Origin: Chloroflexota bacterium
GTDB lineage: Bacteria; Chloroflexota; Dehalococcoidia; Plut-88900
Direction of reading: 5' to 3'
DNA length: 17,246 nt
Assembly (NCBI GenBank): GCA_022566235.1
Contig: JADFJI010000010.1
Span: 1-17,246, forward strand
Shown: positions 1 through 6,737 of the stretch, one piece after another
Numbering within the stretch: position 1 is the stretch's first letter
Layout of the letters: each line of letters begins with the position of its first letter
Position numbers and translations under genes: made by a program
Notes under the pieces: generated by a model
The model's input: only the letters and a program-made list of their open reading frames with translations
What the model was told of the DNA's origin: nothing
Database searches by the model: none

Positions 1-1545
1 ATGGGCCGGGTCCCCATCCACAAAGTCACCCGGACGCTCAGCGAACAGCTGCTTTAGCTCCTCCTGGCTAAGCCCCAGCTCGCCGCCAAAGGCCTCACCT
101 AAGGTGAAATCTTCCAGGTCGGTCAGCGAGAATCCCTGGAAGCCTGAGAGGGCGCCAGGGCTTAACTCCTCCCCAAACTCATCAAATTGGGCGAAGGCCT
201 GGGGATCGAACTCGTCCCCCCTTTCCAGAGCGAACGCAAACTGGCTTGCCTCCAGATTGGGGTCGAAGGTCCCGAGGTATTCTCCACTCTCATCGAAGAA
301 ATTATTCTCGCCTGTGAAAAACGCCGCGAACTCTTGAATCAGGTCGGTGTCACTTTCCAGGAACCCTTCCACTTTACCGGTCGCTTGATCTAGCAGCAGG
401 ATCTGCGGGTTCACCAGGCCGACAAACTCACCGTTCTCGTCGTGAAGGGCTACCCCTTGCAGCTCTGCTATGGTGAAGCCGCCTTCCGCATCTTCCACCA
501 GAACGTGGACCGCCTCCTCGATCTGGGCCAGGAGTTGCAGGTTCGGAGCGATCTCTTCGAGGCACTTAGAGGTGATGCAGGTGATCTCGGTGGCGATCCG
601 GTAGCCAACCACTTCGCCTTCCTCGTCCCGAATGATCATGGAAGGCCGGAACTCGTCTGCGGTGTGGGCGATACCCTCACTATCGAACAGGATCTTGTCG
701 GAGTCGAACACGGCGCCCTCCGGAATATCGTGGTTGGGCCTGAGCGCCTCCAGCCCCAGGAGAAACTCCTTGGTGATAACGCCCCCTACCTCCAGACCAT
801 CGAGGCGTCCGTCCTCTCCTACCAGAAAAACCGACGGCAGCTGAATGCCGATGGCATTGCCGTCCTCGTCGTGAACTATCGGTTCAGGCAGGATGAACTC
901 GTGGACCTCACCGTTTTCGTCCAGGGCAACAAAAGGGATCTCTTTCTGCCCGATGATGTTGCCCTCTTCATCCGTTTTCAGAAACTCGTTTATCGGGATA
1001 TCAAGGGGCCCACCATTCTCATCGACAAACTCTCTTGAGAAGGCCTTGGTCCCGGACAAGTTACCTTCCTCGTCGAACTCAAAGATGGTGTGGACTATGT
1101 CTCCGTTTTCGTCGAAGGCCACCAGGTTAGGGACCCAGGTTTCCAGGAGGCCTATGTCTCCCCGCTCCCTAGCGACAGTGGGCAGCAGGTCGATGAGTCC
1201 GGCCACCGCGAGGCCAGTTCCCGCTTCATCGTCAAAGGGGTCTGCGATGTAGAAGATGTCGGGAAGCTCGCCTTCTTCGTCGATAATGCCGTCGAGGTTC
1301 ACGGCAAAGATGTCCCCCAGCTGCTTACCGATGGGGTTGCCGTCCTCATCGAAGACCACTATGTCCGGCCTTTTGACGCCGATCAATGTTCCGTTCTCGT
1401 CGAACAGGTCCTCAGCTTCGGGAGGCAGGAACTTTTCGGCAAATCCCTCAAGAAGGTCAGCCACGGAGTCGGGTAATTTGCCCAGAGCCGATACCGCGGC
1501 GATTTTATCCAGGCTGCTGGAAACGAAATCCCCGACGTTCTCGCT
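1..1545 (-). CDS. Acidic D-E-x-G repeat region, C-terminal part of the interrupted lipoprotein (partial)
   Basis: 515 codons with no stop, from just after the ten-G run to the first base of the window; the 3' end lies outside. I recognise no domain family. The protein is very acidic and carries about 14 copies of a short unit, roughly [FLVHT]-D-E-[NDE]-G-x-[hydrophobic]-G. Examples are FDENGTLIG near residue 48, FDEDGNPIG 65, FDENGDIVH 144, FDEEGNLSG 157, TDEEGNIIG 191, HDEDGNAIG 225, RDEEGEVVG 306, HDENGEFVG 368 and FDESGEYLG 418. Spacing is irregular, about 13-40 residues. The unit would suit a beta-hairpin turn, and the acid-rich turns could bind a divalent cation, but both are inferences. 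Only two cysteines are present (ITCITSKC, about residues 323 and 328). It reads as the exported tail of the lipoprotein encoded upstream. Confidence 0.75.
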
Positions 1546-2305
1546 CCCCCCCCCCGTCCAGGCTGACCTGGACTATGCCTTTTTGGAGTGTGGCTGCTAT
1601 AAGACCGAACTCGATCGCCGCACCCCGGTTCACTCCAGATGCGAGGCTTATTTTGTCCCCTGCGGCTTCCAGCACCTCCGATACTTCGCTTAGTATCGCC
1701 ACTACTTCAGCGGCGCCTTCAACACCGGCGAAGGCGTTGAGTCCGATTGCAACCCCTGCGTCGATGTCGCCAGAGGCAGAGACCTGCTCGACCGCGACCT
1801 TGCCGCCAAGTGCGATGATCTCGGCGATGCCAAGCAGCGTATCTACGGCCTCGCCGGTCAGGCCCTGGGCGCTGCTGGGAAGGCTAACAACGCTTCCGTC
1901 CTCAACGGTGAACAGGTCCAGCTCCGGCTCACCGGTATCGTCAGCAATCCGTATGTGGGCCAGAGTCGCCTCACCTTCCAGGATGTTCAGCACAAGCTCC
2001 TCGGCGCTTTCCCGGCTGCTCAAAGTGCCCTGGGTCCCGTGGATGGCAATGATGCCATCGGTGGTAAGGAACTCCCAAACGTTGGGTGGCGTAGGAGCGC
2101 TGGTCACATCGAAGGAGACCGAACCGTCCACAAGTCTGACCTTGACCACCCGCTGGCCCGTGGGGGGACCTCCGTTCAACAGCTCGAAGACCTCTACGAC
2201 CAGCTCAGTGTTGGGCTCCAGCTGTACCCTGCTGCCCTCGGCGAACTGGATTACGGCAGTAGACACGTTGAGGGTCCTTACATGGACATCTACGCTGACT
2301 GACAT
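1505..2305 (-). CDS. FecR-like domain segment of the interrupted lipoprotein
   Basis: If translation restarts at ATG 2305 the product is 266 residues, but the protein-like part runs from 2350 (just after the TAG) to 1556. Residues 1-110 resemble a FecR domain: repeated short beta strands with VIQFAEGSRVQLEPNTEL, then VRLVDGSVSF and FLTTDGIIAIHGTQGT, then LNILEGEATL. FecR domains occur in sigma/anti-sigma surface signalling proteins and, in Chloroflexota, in secreted lipoproteins of unknown role. Residues about 150-240 are Ala/Val/Gly rich with no family I recognise. The last 14 residues (ERERRGFRFQQPG and neighbours) lie after the ten-G run and are out-of-frame nonsense; the true continuation is in the next frame. 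No transmembrane segment is seen. Confidence 0.7.
   Translation of the reverse strand: MSVSVDVHVRTLNVSTAVIQFAEGSRVQLEPNTELVVEVFELLNGGPPTGQRVVKVRLVDGSVSFDVTSAPTPPNVWEFLTTDGIIAIHGTQGTLSSRESAEELVLNILEGEATLAHIRIADDTGEPELDLFTVEDGSVVSLPSSAQGLTGEAVDTLLGIAEIIALGGKVAVEQVSASGDIDAGVAIGLNAFAGVEGAAEVVAILSEVSEVLEAAGDKISLASGVNRGAAIEFGLIAATLQKGIVQVSLDGGGERERRGFRFQQPG
1546..1555 (-). repeat. Ten-G homopolymer at the frameshift point
   Basis: Ten C on the plus strand, so ten G in the coding sense. With nine G the frame runs SLD-GGG-SENVGDF into 515 open codons. With ten it ends 14 residues later at 1505. Such tracts are prone to polymerase slippage and also to sequencing error, so both explanations stay open. 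Confidence 0.9.
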
Positions 2306-2350
2306 TCCATCAGTGGTCGCGAGCCAGACAGCGCCGCCCTCGGGTCTAAA

Positions 2351-2353
2351 CTA
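2351..2353 (-). other. In-frame TAG stop inside the FecR domain
   Basis: The codon between GKA and FRPEGG is TAG on the minus strand. Both sides are in one frame, and together they read like a FecR-domain N-terminus (ILEGKA-x-FRPEGGAVW). A single C-to-T change from CAG would explain it. Read-through or recoding is possible, but nothing else in the window points to it. Confidence 0.8.
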
Positions 2354-2641
2354 GGCTTTGCCCTCCAGTATGGAGAGGACGCCTGCTTCCGTGACCCCCT
2401 CGACAATTGCGGTAGGAGTCGCGGTGGGAATTGGAAGAATGGGCAAAGGAGTCGGGCTGGGAACGGGTGTGGGCGCGGGGGCGATGGGGATTGCTGTAGG
2501 AGCAGCAGGGGCGACAGGGATGGCTGTCGGCGCGGGCAGTGAGGTGGGAGGGGGCTCTTCGCCTCCACCACCGCCACACGCCGCTAATGCCAATAAGGCG
2601 ATCAAGAAGAGGCCGCTGAGAAATAACGAGATCTTTTTCAT
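2351..2641 (-). CDS. Lipoprotein N-terminal fragment: signal peptide, Pro-rich linker, start of FecR domain
   Basis: 96 codons from ATG at 2641. Residues 1-21 are a lipoprotein signal peptide (MKK, hydrophobic core, lipobox LAAC), with Cys22 as the expected lipidation site and then GGGGGEE. Residues about 29-80 are a Pro/Ala/Thr-rich flexible linker built of loosely repeated 'APTAIP' units, as is usual for Chloroflexota surface lipoproteins. The last residues (GVLSILEGKA) look like the first strand of a FecR-like domain and run straight into TAG. The same frame stays open after the TAG, so this is probably the head of a longer protein and not a complete 96-residue one. There is no Shine-Dalgarno sequence; a -10-like hexamer ends six bases before the ATG, which suggests a leaderless transcript. 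The gene lies 112 bases beyond the methyltransferase gene on the same strand. Confidence 0.75.
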   Translation of the reverse strand: MKKISLFLSGLFLIALLALAACGGGGGEEPPPTSLPAPTAIPVAPAAPTAIPIAPAPTPVPSPTPLPILPIPTATPTAIVEGVTEAGVLSILEGKA

Positions 2642-2647
2642 GGTGTA

Positions 2648-2675
2648 ATTCTAGCACAGGGACTCAGTGCAACAA
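2648..2675 (-). promoter_or_regulatory. Candidate promoter of the FecR lipoprotein, leaderless
   Basis: On the minus strand a TAGAAT -10-like hexamer (2648-2653) is preceded by TTGTTG (2670-2675) with a 16-base spacer. Only six bases separate the -10 from the ATG at 2641, so transcription would begin at about the start codon. No ribosome-binding site is present. The -35 match is weak. Confidence 0.45.
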
Positions 2676-2753
2676 TTTAACCGTGACAAATGCAGGGTTG
2701 GAGGCGCTGAGTAATGTACCCGGGGAGCCTATGGTTGGGATGACGGGGCCTAA

Positions 2754-3650
2754 TCAGGCCTGATCTCTTAGGGACCCCAGGGCCCGGATATGCTCGGGAG
2801 TGGTGCCGCAGCACCCTCCGATGATTCGGGCCCCTGCATCGACCCATTGACGAGCATAGCCCAGGTATCGCTGCGGCGACATGGACGGCCCGAACTCCCA
2901 CCCGAAGCCTTTATATCGGGCGCACTGGGCATAGGCCCCTACCGGGGCGGCGCTCTGCTGTGCCAGCTCCTTCATGGCCAGGCTCAAGACCTCGGGTTGC
3001 GTGCAGTTTATGAGAACTGCAGAGGCTCCATCGGAAAGCAAGACCTCCACGGCCTCACCCCAGGGCTCCCCGCTTTTCACCCGCCCCTTCGAATCGGCTA
3101 TCAGGGATGCCCAAGCGGTCAGACCCATCTCAACCGCCGCCTTCACTCCGGCCCGGGCCGACCTCACTCTGGCGGCCGTCTCGACGAGTATGAAATCCAC
3201 CCCCGAGGATGCCATCGCCTCAACCTGCTCTCGATAAACGGACAGGCAAACATCGAGGGGAGGCACGTCGTCGGGATCGTAGTCCGAGCCCAGGGGCCCC
3301 AGGGAGCCGGCGATGAACACTTCACCTTCGCGGCCGGCTCCGTCCCTCGCCTCTCTGGCTAGGTCCACTGCCATAGCGGTGATTTGGGCGACCCGGCTCG
3401 GGTCTATACCCACCTGCTCCAGGGCGGGCCTGTTACAGTCGTATGTATTGGCGGTAATCACGTCGGCGCCGGCTCCGATGTAGTCTTTGTGAAGCTCTCT
3501 AATAAGCCCGGGCGACTTGATCATCTGGGTAACTGCCAGATCGCTGGTGCCCGGCAAGCCGCTCCGGCGCGTGATCTCGGTGCCTATTGCGCCGTCCAGG
3601 ATGAGGACCTCACCCTTGGCAAGCCTGGCTTCGATCTTATCAATGCTCAA
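2754..3650 (-). CDS. Homocysteine S-methyltransferase family protein
   Basis: 298 residues, the usual length of the single-domain family (MmuM/BHMT/N-terminal MetH fold). It would transfer a methyl group to homocysteine, or a related thiol, in the cytoplasm to make methionine. The N-terminal LILDGAIGTE and the ITANTY segment (about residue 65) are family hallmarks. The zinc-binding cysteines are present: Cys216 in LINCT, and Cys280-Cys281 in GGCCGTTPEHI. The methyl donor (S-methylmethionine, SAM or a betaine) cannot be read from the sequence. The start is TTG at 3650, chosen because AGGGTGG lies six bases upstream and the N-terminus fits the family. The gene is 93 bases downstream of the molybdoenzyme gene, with a TATAAT in that gap, so it may have its own promoter. 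Confidence is high for the family and moderate for the substrate. Confidence 0.88.
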   Translation of the reverse strand: MSIDKIEARLAKGEVLILDGAIGTEITRRSGLPGTSDLAVTQMIKSPGLIRELHKDYIGAGADVITANTYDCNRPALEQVGIDPSRVAQITAMAVDLAREARDGAGREGEVFIAGSLGPLGSDYDPDDVPPLDVCLSVYREQVEAMASSGVDFILVETAARVRSARAGVKAAVEMGLTAWASLIADSKGRVKSGEPWGEAVEVLLSDGASAVLINCTQPEVLSLAMKELAQQSAAPVGAYAQCARYKGFGWEFGPSMSPQRYLGYARQWVDAGARIIGGCCGTTPEHIRALGSLRDQA

Positions 3651-3690
3651 CTATTGCCACCCTTGGCCATTTTTGTATACAGACGAGGAT

Positions 3691-3696
3691 ATTATA
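3691..3696 (-). promoter_or_regulatory. TATAAT -10-like box before the methyltransferase gene
   Basis: A perfect TATAAT on the minus strand, about 40 bases before the TTG start. I see no good -35 at 16-18 bases. It lies in the 93-base gap after the molybdoenzyme gene, so it could drive the methyltransferase on its own. Confidence 0.35.
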
Positions 3697-3743
3697 GAGC
3701 TTTGCTGTCGGACAGGATGTTCGCAGGCGCTTCGCGCGGTGCC

Positions 3744-6698
3744 TTACCCCTGGACCTTGGAGTAGTAGTCTTTGTGGGGTTTCAGAGGGCGGAGCAACCA
3801 GAATGGCCGGCGCAAACCACCAGGCCCGGGGGCCGGGCGGGTGAACCCGAGCCATCTTCTGTACACTCGGCGGGCGGCGTCTGCGTCGATGGATATGTCC
3901 CCGTACTTGAGGCCCGCGCCTGCTTTCTCCACGCGCACCTTCTGGTGCCAGCAGTGCCCTCCGCTAATGGGATCGGGCTGTACGGGGAACACCAGGTTCT
4001 GGTGCACGCCTCCATCGCTCCACCAGATGCGCTCCGAATCCGGGTCGGCGCTCTTGAAGGGGGTGACGCCCTTGATCTGGCGCAGCGACCATCGCTCCCC
4101 GCTCTGCTCCAGGGCGACTAGGGCCGAGTTCCACCTGTCGCTTCCGGAGTCTTCGTGGAGCCGCCACCGGCCCAGATGGTGGGAACACGCCACCACCCCG
4201 GGCCGTATGCTCTCCGTGACCCAGACCCGGTCGACGAAATAGCCGATCTCAGTCTCGACTTTGGCCAGGTCACCGGTGTCCACGCCGATGAGTTTGGCGT
4301 CCAACGGATTGATCCATACCGGGTTGATGTGAGCGATCTCGTGGAGCCATTTAGCCCCGTTGGTGCGGGTGTGGATCAGGGTTGGTAGGCGGAATGTGGG
4401 CAGAAGAACGAATTCATTACGGGAGGCGTCGATCTTGGAATGATGGACCTGGCTGGTGAGGTGGGGCATCTGGTCCCGCTGTTGGGGGTCCTTCGGGTAG
4501 ATGGGGATGGCATACTCGGGCCACCCCCATTCTGCCAAGGTCGTGGAATAGAACTCCAATCTTCCAGAAGGGGTGGGGAAGCCCTCGACGGGCCGGCCGT
4601 CCACCGATATGCCGACTCGGGTGCGGCCCTCCCGGTCTAGAAAGGGCCCGGGGTATGGGCGGAGATTGACTGTGTCTGGGGGCTTGTGGCTCCAGATTAC
4701 TCCGGTGGACTCGTCATGCGATGCATCTTTGAGTGTCTCGGAGGAGAGCTCTTTCTCATGCTGGTTGTAGACGTCGGTGGTTACCTGGAAGGCCCCGTAG
4801 CGTTTCATGTATTCCAGGGGTGTGAGGTGCTCCTTCCGGGCCGCTTCGGGAAGGCCCGGGACTGAGTTTTCGAAAATCCACTGGTAGTATTCACCGATGG
4901 GCAGCTTCTCTCCCGGGCGATAAGGCGACTCGAAGTGCTGGCGTATGCCCAGAGAGCCATCTGGGTCTATCTTCCAGGAGAGCTCGATCCAGAACTCGTT
5001 TTCCTCCCACACTTCGCCCGGATTGGTCTGATAGGTGAAATCAATGTGCTCGCCGGCCCTTTCCCTGGCCACCCTGAGCACCGGTTGCCGGAACCCGATC
5101 CACTGGGAGGCGTGGCTTTCGTAGCTGTGGAGGTCGTGGCGCTCGGGGGCGAGGCCCATGGGGAGGACATAATCCGCGTACTGGGCGGTCTCGCTCCATA
5201 CAGGGGTCAGGGCTACGTGTAGCCCGATGCGGCCCTCGTGCTGGAACATGTCGATCCATGAGAAACCGTCTGGATTAGTCCACACGGGGTTGTAGACCCG
5301 GGTGAAGTAAACATCGATAGACCTGTCCCGCTCCTCCAGAATGTGAGGCAGCAGGAAACTCATCTCGAAATGGGCCAGAGGAAACTCCAGGGGATAATGT
5401 ATCTCGTTCCAGCACTCGGGGGGAGGGGGCATAGTAATGGGGCGGGGCACGAACTTGGTCCAGGCGTTGGGCAGGGTGCCTCCGGGCGTGCCCACGGAAC
5501 CGGTGAGCACATTTAGAAAGAAGAGGGCTCGGGCCACCATCCAGCCGCCCAGGTGCCCCGCCGCAGCGTTCCTCCAGATGTGGCTGGCGAAGGCGGTCCC
5601 GGCTTGGGCCACCTCTTTGGCAACTGTGAGGAGCAGCTCCGAGGCTACGCCTGTTTCCGATTCGGCCCATTTGAAGGTGTATCCTTCGTAGAGTTTTTTC
5701 ATCAGCATGATAAAGCCGTCGAAGGAAGAGTCCTCGGGTACCCGGTCGAGTAGGGCCTGGTCAACCAGGTAGCTGAGGTAAGCCTTGTCTTCCATCAACT
5801 GCCGCCAGTTGACCCACCTCTCCAAAAAGGACCGGTCGTAGAGGTCCTCTCGGATCAAGTAGCTGGCGATGGCCAGGAGCAGTCCTGCCTCGGTGCCTGG
5901 ACGGGGCGCCAGCCAGTAATCCGATTGGGAGGCGGTGTTGGAGAGACGGGTGTCGATAACGGCGATCTTAGTACCCGAGGCGCGGGCATCGACGATTCGC
6001 TGGCCCTGCGGCACGAAATAGTGGCCCGACTCCAGGTGAGAGCTCATCAGGAGGATGAACCGGGCGTTGGCATGGTCGGGGGTGGGCCGGTCCATCCCCA
6101 TCCAAAACGCATAGCCCACACGGGCGCTGGAGGAGCAGATATTGGTATGGGAGTTGTGGCCATCGACGCCCCAGGCCGCCAGGACCCGCTCGGTGTACAG
6201 GTCTTCGCCGGGCCTGCCCACGTGATACACCACCTGGTCACGGCGTTTTTCTGTGATGGCACGGCGGACGCGCTGAGCGATGTCGTCGAGGGCCTCATCC
6301 CAGGAGACCCTTTCCCACTTGCCCTCACCCCGATTCCCGGTCCTACGCAGAGGGTAGAGGATCCGATCAGGGTTGGTGACCTGGTTCAGGGTCGCGGGGC
6401 CTTTGGCACAGTTCCTGCCCCGGCTGGCCGGGTGAAGGGGGTTGCCCTCCAGCTTTCGGATCTCGTACGTGTCCTTGTCTACATAGGCCAGAAGCCCGCA
6501 ACCCGATTCGCAGTTGAAGCACACGGTCGGCACCAGGGTATACCGCCGCTCCACCTTCCTGGGCCATTCCTTGGGATCGTACTCTTTCCAGTCATCCCAT
6601 TCCTCAACCCTGGGCGTAGACCTGAGACCCTGATGTTTTTCTAGCCTACATCCAGCTATGTCCGAATCGTTTCCGCCCTGCCCTTTATCCATTCTCAC
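3744..6698 (-). CDS. Molybdopterin (Mo-bisPGD) oxidoreductase catalytic subunit, no Tat signal
   Basis: 984 residues, DMSO-reductase superfamily. An N-terminal [4Fe-4S] motif is present: Cys60-x2-Cys63-x3-Cys67 and Cys97 (NCAKGPATLNQ). The probable molybdenum ligand is Cys188 in HTNICSSSAR, as in cysteine-ligated members; there is no selenocysteine signal. Cofactor-binding stretches follow (LESGHYF, DTRLSNTASQSDYWL, GTPGGTLPNAW), and the C-terminal 'molydop-binding' domain starts near residue 770 (VLLPTFRLPTLIHTRTNGAKW). The length is nearer to SoeA/TtrA-type subunits than to short PsrA types. GTG 6698 is the only possible upstream start, because an in-frame TGA lies at 6717-6719; ATG 6692 is the alternative. 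So there is no room for a twin-arginine signal, and the enzyme should be cytoplasmic. It lies 39 bases after the ferredoxin-NrfD gene, which is its likely electron partner. The substrate is unknown; sulfite, tetrathionate or polysulfide are only analogies. Confidence 0.9.
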   Translation of the reverse strand: MRMDKGQGGNDSDIAGCRLEKHQGLRSTPRVEEWDDWKEYDPKEWPRKVERRYTLVPTVCFNCESGCGLLAYVDKDTYEIRKLEGNPLHPASRGRNCAKGPATLNQVTNPDRILYPLRRTGNRGEGKWERVSWDEALDDIAQRVRRAITEKRRDQVVYHVGRPGEDLYTERVLAAWGVDGHNSHTNICSSSARVGYAFWMGMDRPTPDHANARFILLMSSHLESGHYFVPQGQRIVDARASGTKIAVIDTRLSNTASQSDYWLAPRPGTEAGLLLAIASYLIREDLYDRSFLERWVNWRQLMEDKAYLSYLVDQALLDRVPEDSSFDGFIMLMKKLYEGYTFKWAESETGVASELLLTVAKEVAQAGTAFASHIWRNAAAGHLGGWMVARALFFLNVLTGSVGTPGGTLPNAWTKFVPRPITMPPPPECWNEIHYPLEFPLAHFEMSFLLPHILEERDRSIDVYFTRVYNPVWTNPDGFSWIDMFQHEGRIGLHVALTPVWSETAQYADYVLPMGLAPERHDLHSYESHASQWIGFRQPVLRVARERAGEHIDFTYQTNPGEVWEENEFWIELSWKIDPDGSLGIRQHFESPYRPGEKLPIGEYYQWIFENSVPGLPEAARKEHLTPLEYMKRYGAFQVTTDVYNQHEKELSSETLKDASHDESTGVIWSHKPPDTVNLRPYPGPFLDREGRTRVGISVDGRPVEGFPTPSGRLEFYSTTLAEWGWPEYAIPIYPKDPQQRDQMPHLTSQVHHSKIDASRNEFVLLPTFRLPTLIHTRTNGAKWLHEIAHINPVWINPLDAKLIGVDTGDLAKVETEIGYFVDRVWVTESIRPGVVACSHHLGRWRLHEDSGSDRWNSALVALEQSGERWSLRQIKGVTPFKSADPDSERIWWSDGGVHQNLVFPVQPDPISGGHCWHQKVRVEKAGAGLKYGDISIDADAARRVYRRWLGFTRPAPGPGGLRRPFWLLRPLKPHKDYYSKVQG

Positions 6699-6737
6699 CT
6701 CATCTCCGTTTCTATATCATCGGGCACACTCATGCTA

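Larger units (their letters stand above)
1..2641 (-). pseudogene. Interrupted large FecR-domain repeat lipoprotein (whole locus, 3' end beyond window)
   Basis: Three adjacent coding stretches read as one ancestral protein of at least about 880 residues: lipoprotein signal and Pro-rich linker, FecR-like domain, hydrophobic/Ala-rich segment, and a long acidic repeat tail. The first two stretches are in the same frame and separated only by TAG at 2351-2353. The sequence resumes immediately (FRPEGGAVW) and completes the start of the FecR fold. The second and third stretches are joined if one G is removed from the ten-G run at 1546-1555, giving ...LDGGGSENVGDF. No other stop interrupts the frame to base 1. 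The locus could be a recent pseudogene, a pair of sequencing or assembly errors, or a phase-variable gene. The call as one gene is solid; the cause of the breaks is not known. Confidence 0.65.

Noticed and set aside
442..1476. Long plus-strand open frames opposite the D-E-x-G repeat region
   Set aside because: They are codon-for-codon mirrors of the minus-strand repeat frame (same codon boundaries) and read as low-complexity nonsense, without a ribosome-binding site.
2351..2353. Pyrrolysine or other TAG recoding
   Set aside because: No pyl genes, suppressor tRNA or recoding structure is seen in the window; a point mutation or base error is simpler.
1386..2354. 322-codon plus-strand frame
   Set aside because: It is Ser/Thr/Pro-rich and lies opposite the FecR segment, which has a recognisable domain; it is a shadow frame.
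5925..6644. 239-codon plus-strand frame opposite the molybdoenzyme
   Set aside because: It overlaps the FeS and Mo-cofactor motifs of the minus-strand gene and has no family features of its own.
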